Shown here in pieces: positions 3,930-6,820 of a stretch of 6,820 nucleotides of DNA (positions within the stretch are counted from its first letter, which is position 1; each line of letters begins with the position of its first letter). A model generated the notes under the pieces. That model made no database searches and was not told the DNA's origin. It saw nothing but the letters and a program-made list of their open reading frames with translations. This DNA comes from Clostridiales bacterium (GTDB taxonomy: Bacteria; Bacillota; Clostridia; Oscillospirales; Oscillospiraceae): positions 1 through 6,820 of the forward strand of contig JAJQHP010000192.1 in assembly GCA_021199695.1 (NCBI GenBank), given 5' to 3'. A program made the translations under genes and the position numbers.

Positions 3930-4923
3930 GATATTTCTTTCTCTTTTTTCTCCTCCGTCCCCAGATCGGCCTTGATCTGGCGGGTGATCTCCTCCACCTG
4001 CTCCATAGAGGCCAGCTGGGAGAGCTTCGATTTCCACTTCACCCCGTTGCGCACCCCCTTGAGATACCAGGCGTAGCTCTTCCTCGCCTCCAGACAGGCG
4101 ATGCGCTCCCCTTTCCACTGGCAGGCCAGGCGAAACTGCCGCAGCGCCGTGTCGCACCGCTCCTCCACCGTGGGCAGAGGCGGAACCGGCTCACCTGCCA
4201 GATATGCCTCACCCGCTGAAACAGCCAGGGGTCGCCGCAGGCTCCCCGGCCGATCATAATGCCGTCCGCCCCGGTGACTGCCAGGATGTCCGCCGCCGCC
4301 TGGGGAGTAAAAACGTCCCCGTTGGCAAAGACAGGGATGGACACCGCCTCCTTCACCTGTCGGATGATGTCCCAGTCCGCCCGTCCGGCGTACATCTGGG
4401 TCCGCGTCCTGCCGTGGACGGTCAGGCCGGAAACCCCGGCAGACTCCAGCATCCGGGCGAATTCCACCGCGTTCACATGGTACGCGTCCCAGCCCTTGCG
4501 GAATTTCACCGTCACCGGACGCCCTGCCCCCCGGACGGCGGCCTCCGCCACCCGGCAGGCCAGCTCCGGGTCCCGCATCAGGGCGGAGCCGTCCCCGCCA
4601 GAGACGATCTTGTGGACCGGACAGCCCATGTTCACGTCGATGACCGCCGGGTCCGACAGCTCCGCCACCTTCGCCGCCGCCTCCTGGATGCAGGCCGGGT
4701 CGCTGCCGAAAATCTGCACCGCTGCGGGCCGCTCCGACGGGTCCAGAGCCATGATGGGGACCGTCTTTTTGTCCTGATAGCACAGGGCCTTTGCGCTGAC
4801 CATCTCGGTGACGGTATAATCCGCCCCCAGCTCCCGGCAGATCACCCGGAAGGCCCGGTCCGTCACCCCCGCCATGGGGGCCAGGGCCAGTCTGCCGGGC
4901 AGCTCCACATTGCCGATCTTCAC
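3926..4923 (-). CDS. dusB: tRNA-dihydrouridine synthase DusB, interrupted by a frameshift near 4207
   Basis: FMN-dependent enzyme that reduces specific uridines in the tRNA D loop to dihydrouridine. The first frame (from 4923) carries APMAGVTDRAFR (15-26), NMGCP (98-102) with catalytic C101, TVKFRKGWD (138-146), the H170 region GLTVHGRTRTQMYAGRADW (166-184), FANGDV (199-204) and GIMIGRGACGDPWLF (221-235). After R239 (codon 4207-4209) this frame loses all similarity and runs to a stop at 4039. The family's carboxy-terminal tRNA-binding region (AYLAGEPVPPLPT, ARKSYAWYLKGVRNGVKWKS) continues in the -1 frame to a TGA at 3926. Restored, it would be about 332 residues, normal for DusB. The start is GTG at 4923: an in-frame stop lies at 4945-4947, the family begins MKIGNVEL, and AGGAG sits a rather long 15 nt upstream. 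Whether this is a real lesion or a sequence error is open. Confidence 0.88.
4207..4209 (-). other. Apparent one-base deletion in dusB
   Basis: On the - strand the reading GTG AGG CAT should, by family sequence, be GTG AGN GCA TAT CTG (V-R/S-A-Y-L). Adding one base, most simply a G turning AGGC into AGGGC, restores the full protein. There is no X-XXY-YYZ slippery heptamer here and no evident downstream pseudoknot, so programmed frameshifting is unlikely. Confidence 0.8.
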
Positions 4924-4957
4924 CGCCTTCGCCCCCGTCTCCTGTCAAAGTGGGTTC

Positions 4958-4986
4958 AGGATACCACAAAAATCCCGGAAGGGCAA
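4958..4986 (-). promoter_or_regulatory. Candidate dusB promoter overlapping the upstream terminator
   Basis: On the - strand: TTGCCC (4981-4986), 17-bp spacer, TATCCT (4958-4963) with an extended TG (TGGTATCCT). Each hexamer matches 4 of 6 consensus bases. The -35 lies in the loop of the terminator of the upstream gene. The predicted start near 4951 leaves about 28 nt before the dusB GTG. Confidence 0.35.
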
Positions 4987-4997
4987 GGCGGGATTTT
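4967..4997 (-). terminator. Terminator of the 90-residue hypothetical gene
   Basis: On the - strand AAAATCCCG (4989-4997) pairs with CGGGATTTT (4969-4977) around an 11-nt loop, followed by a further T and GTGG. A 9-bp stem with a T5 tail begins 5 nt after the stop codon (5003-5005). The stem is symmetric enough to work weakly on the + strand too. Confidence 0.8.
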
Positions 4998-5002
4998 CCC
5001 TG

Positions 5003-5275
5003 TTACACCACCAGCGCCAGCGCTCCGGCGCAGACCGCCCCGGCCAGGAACCAGAGCCAGCGGCTGTACCGCCTGAGCCACTGGAACCGGCGTCCGGCCG
5101 GGGAATGTTTCCGCAGATAGCTGTCCGCCACCTCCTTTGCCTCCTGGACCACCTGCTGGGCCGTGACTCCCTCCTGCTGGAGGGCGTCCTCCTTCAGCAG
5201 GAAGATGGCCTGTTCAAATAACCGCTCGTCCGGCGAGCGCACCACGATGACCCGACGGGAGATGCCCTTTACCAT
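5003..5275 (-). CDS. Small tail-anchored hypothetical protein between spoIIE and dusB
   Basis: A 90-residue protein. Seen: an amino-terminal block KGISRRVIVVRSPDERLFEQ (3-22) that looks like a short beta strand followed by helix, an amphipathic helical region with EGVTAQQVVQEAKEVADSYL (35-54), a basic stretch (HSPAGRR..WLRRYSR, 57-72) and one carboxy-terminal hydrophobic segment (73-90, WLWFLAGAVCAGALALVV). It has no signal peptide, so it is probably a cytoplasmic domain anchored by its tail. I recall similar uncharacterised proteins in Oscillospiraceae; no function is known to me. The start is ATG at 5275 because AAAGGTG sits 9 nt before it; the GTG at 5287 would overlap that site. It has its own terminator, and a sigma-F/G-like promoter lies upstream. 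The position after spoIIE suggests, but does not prove, a sporulation link. Confidence 0.8.
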   Translation of the reverse strand: MVKGISRRVIVVRSPDERLFEQAIFLLKEDALQQEGVTAQQVVQEAKEVADSYLRKHSPAGRRFQWLRRYSRWLWFLAGAVCAGALALVV

Positions 5276-5284
5276 AACGCTCCA

Positions 5285-5291
5285 CACCTTT
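5285..5291 (-). promoter_or_regulatory. Ribosome binding site deciding the start at 5275
   Basis: AAAGGTG on the - strand, 9 nt before the ATG. The alternative in-frame GTG at 5285-5287 lies inside this site, so it is an unlikely start. Confidence 0.65.
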
Positions 5292-5304
5292 CCAGAAACT
5301 GGAA
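5290..5304. repeat. Perfect inverted repeat in the leader of the 90-residue gene
   Basis: TTCCAG-AAA-CTGGAA, 6 bp on each side of a 3-bp centre. It lies over the predicted transcription start and its proximal arm touches the ribosome binding site, so it could be an operator or a small leader hairpin. Neither is demonstrated. Confidence 0.45.
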
Positions 5305-5305
5305 T

Positions 5306-5335
5306 CAGTATGGCCTCTCCGCTTCCGGTTTATCC
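5306..5335 (-). promoter_or_regulatory. Candidate forespore (sigma-F/sigma-G-type) promoter
   Basis: On the - strand: GGATA (5331-5335), exactly 18 bp, CATACTG (5306-5312). This matches 9 of 11 specified positions of the Bacillus sigma-G pattern GHATR-N18-CATNHTA. The -10 in its wider form, GGCCATACTG, matches the sigma-F -10 at all but one specified base. No sigma-A promoter was found in this gap. The predicted start near 5299 leaves a leader of about 24 nt. Confidence 0.4.
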
Positions 5336-5344
5336 CCGGGGCGG

Positions 5345-5371
5345 AAAAATTTGCAGGCTGCCGCCGCAAAT
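5345..5371 (-). terminator. spoIIE terminator
   Basis: On the - strand: ATTTGC-GGC, loop GGCA, GCC-T-GCAAAT, then TTTT. This is nine pairs with one bulged T and a T tail. Its first base is the A of the spoIIE TGA stop codon (5371-5373), so termination follows the gene immediately. Confidence 0.75.
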
Positions 5372-6820
5372 CATCCCGCCCGGGGCGTCTGACAGCTCAC
5401 CGTCTCGGTCTGGCGGCCCTCCGCCGTCTCCCGGCGCCGGAGTTGGAGGACGATGACCGTCCGGTCGTCCCTCCCGCCGCTGCTGCTCTGGAGGATACGG
5501 GTCGCCAGCTCCTTTGGGCGATCTCCCCGGAAATCCCGGATCAACTGCCAGAGCCAGTCGTCTCCCTCCCCGTCGGACACGCCGTCGCTGACCATCACCG
5601 CCATGTCCTCCGGGGCCAGGGAGAAGGACCGGACGTCCGGCCTGCTCTCCTGCCCAAATTCCAGCCCGGCGGGCAGACTGCCCCCGGACAGCTTTTTGAC
5701 CCTTCCTCCCAGCCGCAGATAGGTGGGCGCGGCCCCCAGCTTGTAGCTCCGGCACTCGCCGGAGAACAGATCGACGCCTAACAGGTCGATGGTGGTAAAG
5801 CCCAGCTCGCTCTCCCCCCGGAGGGCCAGGGCGTTGGACAGGGTGGCCAGGGCGATGTCCGCCCCCACTCCGGCCTTCAGAAAGTCCTCCAACAGACGGA
5901 GGGCCAGATGGCTCTGACCGGCGGCCCCGGGGCCGCTGCCCATGCCGTCGCACAGCACCACCCACAGCCGTCCGTCCCGGTCCCGGAACCAGTTGCCCCC
6001 GTCTCCGGAGACGGTCTGGCCCTCTTTGGAGAGGGCCGCCACCCCCGCCCGGGCCAGGAACCGGTCCTCCTGCACCAGGGTCAGCCGCTGCACCCCCCGT
6101 TCCCGCTCCAGGGGGCCTGCGGCGAAGGTCATTCCCATGTTCCGGGAGAGATCGTCCAGCAGCGTCCCCTCCCGGGTCAGGCTCAGATCGCCGCCGGTGA
6201 GCTGAATGACCATCCTGCCCCGGGGGTCTCTGCCCAGACGGATCTCCGCCTCCAGACCGTGGCGGCGGAGAAACCGGAGCACTCCCGTGGCCTGCTCCGG
6301 GTCGGGCCGGAGATCGTTCTCCAGCTCCTTTGCCGCCTGTCCCAGCAGCTGGGAGAGCTGGGCGTACTGCCGCCACACCGCCGATCGGCTGGCCCGGAGC
6401 CGGGCGTCCAGCTGCCGCCGGTGGAGCAGGGAGGCGTATTCCACATTGGCGGCGGAGATCAGCTCCCCCGCCCGGCGGCAGCTTGTCGCAAACGCCGCCG
6501 GGGCGTCGCTCAGCCGTCCGTAGCCCCGCTGCCGCATGGCCCCCAGCATCTGGTGAAAGGCCCGGTAGGTCTCGTGGTAGTCCTGCTTCCAGCAGATCTC
6601 ATACCGGGGGCAGTCCTGACACACCTGCTCCGCCGCCCGGTCGAAAATCTGCTCCAGCCGCTGGTCGGTGACCGGACTCTGAACCAACCCCTTCCGCATA
6701 TCCTCATACAGCGTCTGAAAGGCGTTTGCCTGGCCCATAAGCTTGGCCTGAAGCTGACGCCTGGTATAGGAGGGGTGTTCCTGGACCGGCACCGCCCTTG
6801 CTCTGGGCAGTGCCTGGGGC
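5371..6820 (-). CDS. spoIIE: Stage II sporulation protein E (SpoIIE), carboxy-terminal half
   Basis: PP2C-type Ser/Thr phosphatase that in Bacillus dephosphorylates SpoIIAA-P and so activates sigma-F in the forespore; it also acts at the polar septum with FtsZ. The frame is open to the right edge, so the 5' end is outside the window; the GTG at 6792 is probably internal. The expected amino-terminal multi-helix membrane domain is not visible. Numbering from 6792: a regulatory region with the Cys cluster C58-x2-C61-x5-C67 followed by W; a helical stretch at 100-160; a beta-rich segment at 180-250; then the PP2C domain with GDGGNW (263-268, D264), VVLCDGMGSG (278-287, D282), TTIDL..VDL (333-342), KLGAAPT (351-357), SLPAGLEFG (372-380), VMVSDGVSDG (399-408, D403) and RDDRTVIVL (441-449). 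The metal-binding Asp residues are present, so it should be active. About 24 basic or polar residues follow the domain. Confidence 0.93.
   Translation of the reverse strand, partial: PQALPRARAVPVQEHPSYTRRQLQAKLMGQANAFQTLYEDMRKGLVQSPVTDQRLEQIFDRAAEQVCQDCPRYEICWKQDYHETYRAFHQMLGAMRQRGYGRLSDAPAAFATSCRRAGELISAANVEYASLLHRRQLDARLRASRSAVWRQYAQLSQLLGQAAKELENDLRPDPEQATGVLRFLRRHGLEAEIRLGRDPRGRMVIQLTGGDLSLTREGTLLDDLSRNMGMTFAAGPLERERGVQRLTLVQEDRFLARAGVAALSKEGQTVSGDGGNWFRDRDGRLWVVLCDGMGSGPGAAGQSHLALRLLEDFLKAGVGADIALATLSNALALRGESELGFTTIDLLGVDLFSGECRSYKLGAAPTYLRLGGRVKKLSGGSLPAGLEFGQESRPDVRSFSLAPEDMAVMVSDGVSDGEGDDWLWQLIRDFRGDRPKELATRILQSSSGGRDDRTVIVLQLRRRETAEGRQTETVSCQTPRAG

Noticed and set aside
4195..4215. 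Programmed -1 frameshift in dusB
   Set aside because: There is no slippery heptamer or obvious stimulatory structure, and DusB is not known to need frameshifting. A one-base indel is the simpler explanation.
4204..5076. + strand reading frame opposite dusB
   Set aside because: Low-complexity Arg/Pro/His/Gly composition typical of the complement of a GC-rich gene; no domain, and it crosses two genes and a terminator.
5330..6376. Second long - strand frame within spoIIE
   Set aside because: Gly/Pro/Arg-rich shadow in another frame. The SpoIIE frame carries all PP2C motifs over the same DNA.
1..6820. A previously undescribed multi-gene system (defence, secretion or metabolic cluster)
   Set aside because: All long genes except the two hypothetical proteins belong to well-known housekeeping or sporulation families. 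There is no nuclease, toxin, reverse transcriptase, transposase or integrase. The only unusual structure is the tRNA-fragment array.

Overview
The window reads as chromosomal DNA from a GC-rich, endospore-forming member of the Clostridia, most likely Oscillospiraceae or a relative. This is inferred from the carboxy-terminal half of the sporulation phosphatase SpoIIE, AGGAGG-type ribosome binding sites, GC-rich codon use and the mix of housekeeping genes. There is no phage, transposase, CRISPR or recognisable defence gene.

Layout, left to right. The 3' end of a manganese-efflux gene (mntP, + strand, cut by the window edge) converges on prmA (ribosomal protein L11 methyltransferase, - strand) with only 6 bp between stop codons, and an inverted repeat covers both stops. 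A divergent intergenic region follows, then a 162-residue helical, ferritin-like protein of unknown function (+ strand) with its own terminator. Next comes a likely two-gene transcript: a TVP38/DedA-type membrane protein, preceded by two extended -10 promoters, then udk (uridine kinase), ending in a strong hairpin.

From 3474 to 3811 there is no protein gene. This stretch holds the udk terminator and an unusual array. An intact tRNA-Val(GAC) gene on the - strand (3812-3885) is followed downstream by two tandem 114-bp units that differ at only three positions. Each unit carries the 3' part of the same tRNA, an anticodon-arm-derived hairpin and a copy of the tRNA terminator. This looks like duplicated attachment-site or tRNA-remnant DNA and is the most unusual structure in the window.

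The right half is all on the - strand and is transcribed right to left: spoIIE (partial), a 90-residue tail-anchored hypothetical protein, dusB (tRNA-dihydrouridine synthase) and tRNA-Val. dusB is interrupted by an apparent single-base deletion near 4207. The spoIIE gene and the 90-residue gene are each followed by their own intrinsic terminator. The tRNA gene has a perfect consensus promoter whose -35 box contains the dusB stop codon. Promoter-like sequences resembling sigma-F/sigma-G sites lie before the 90-residue gene and before the ferritin-like gene, so forespore expression is possible but unproven.
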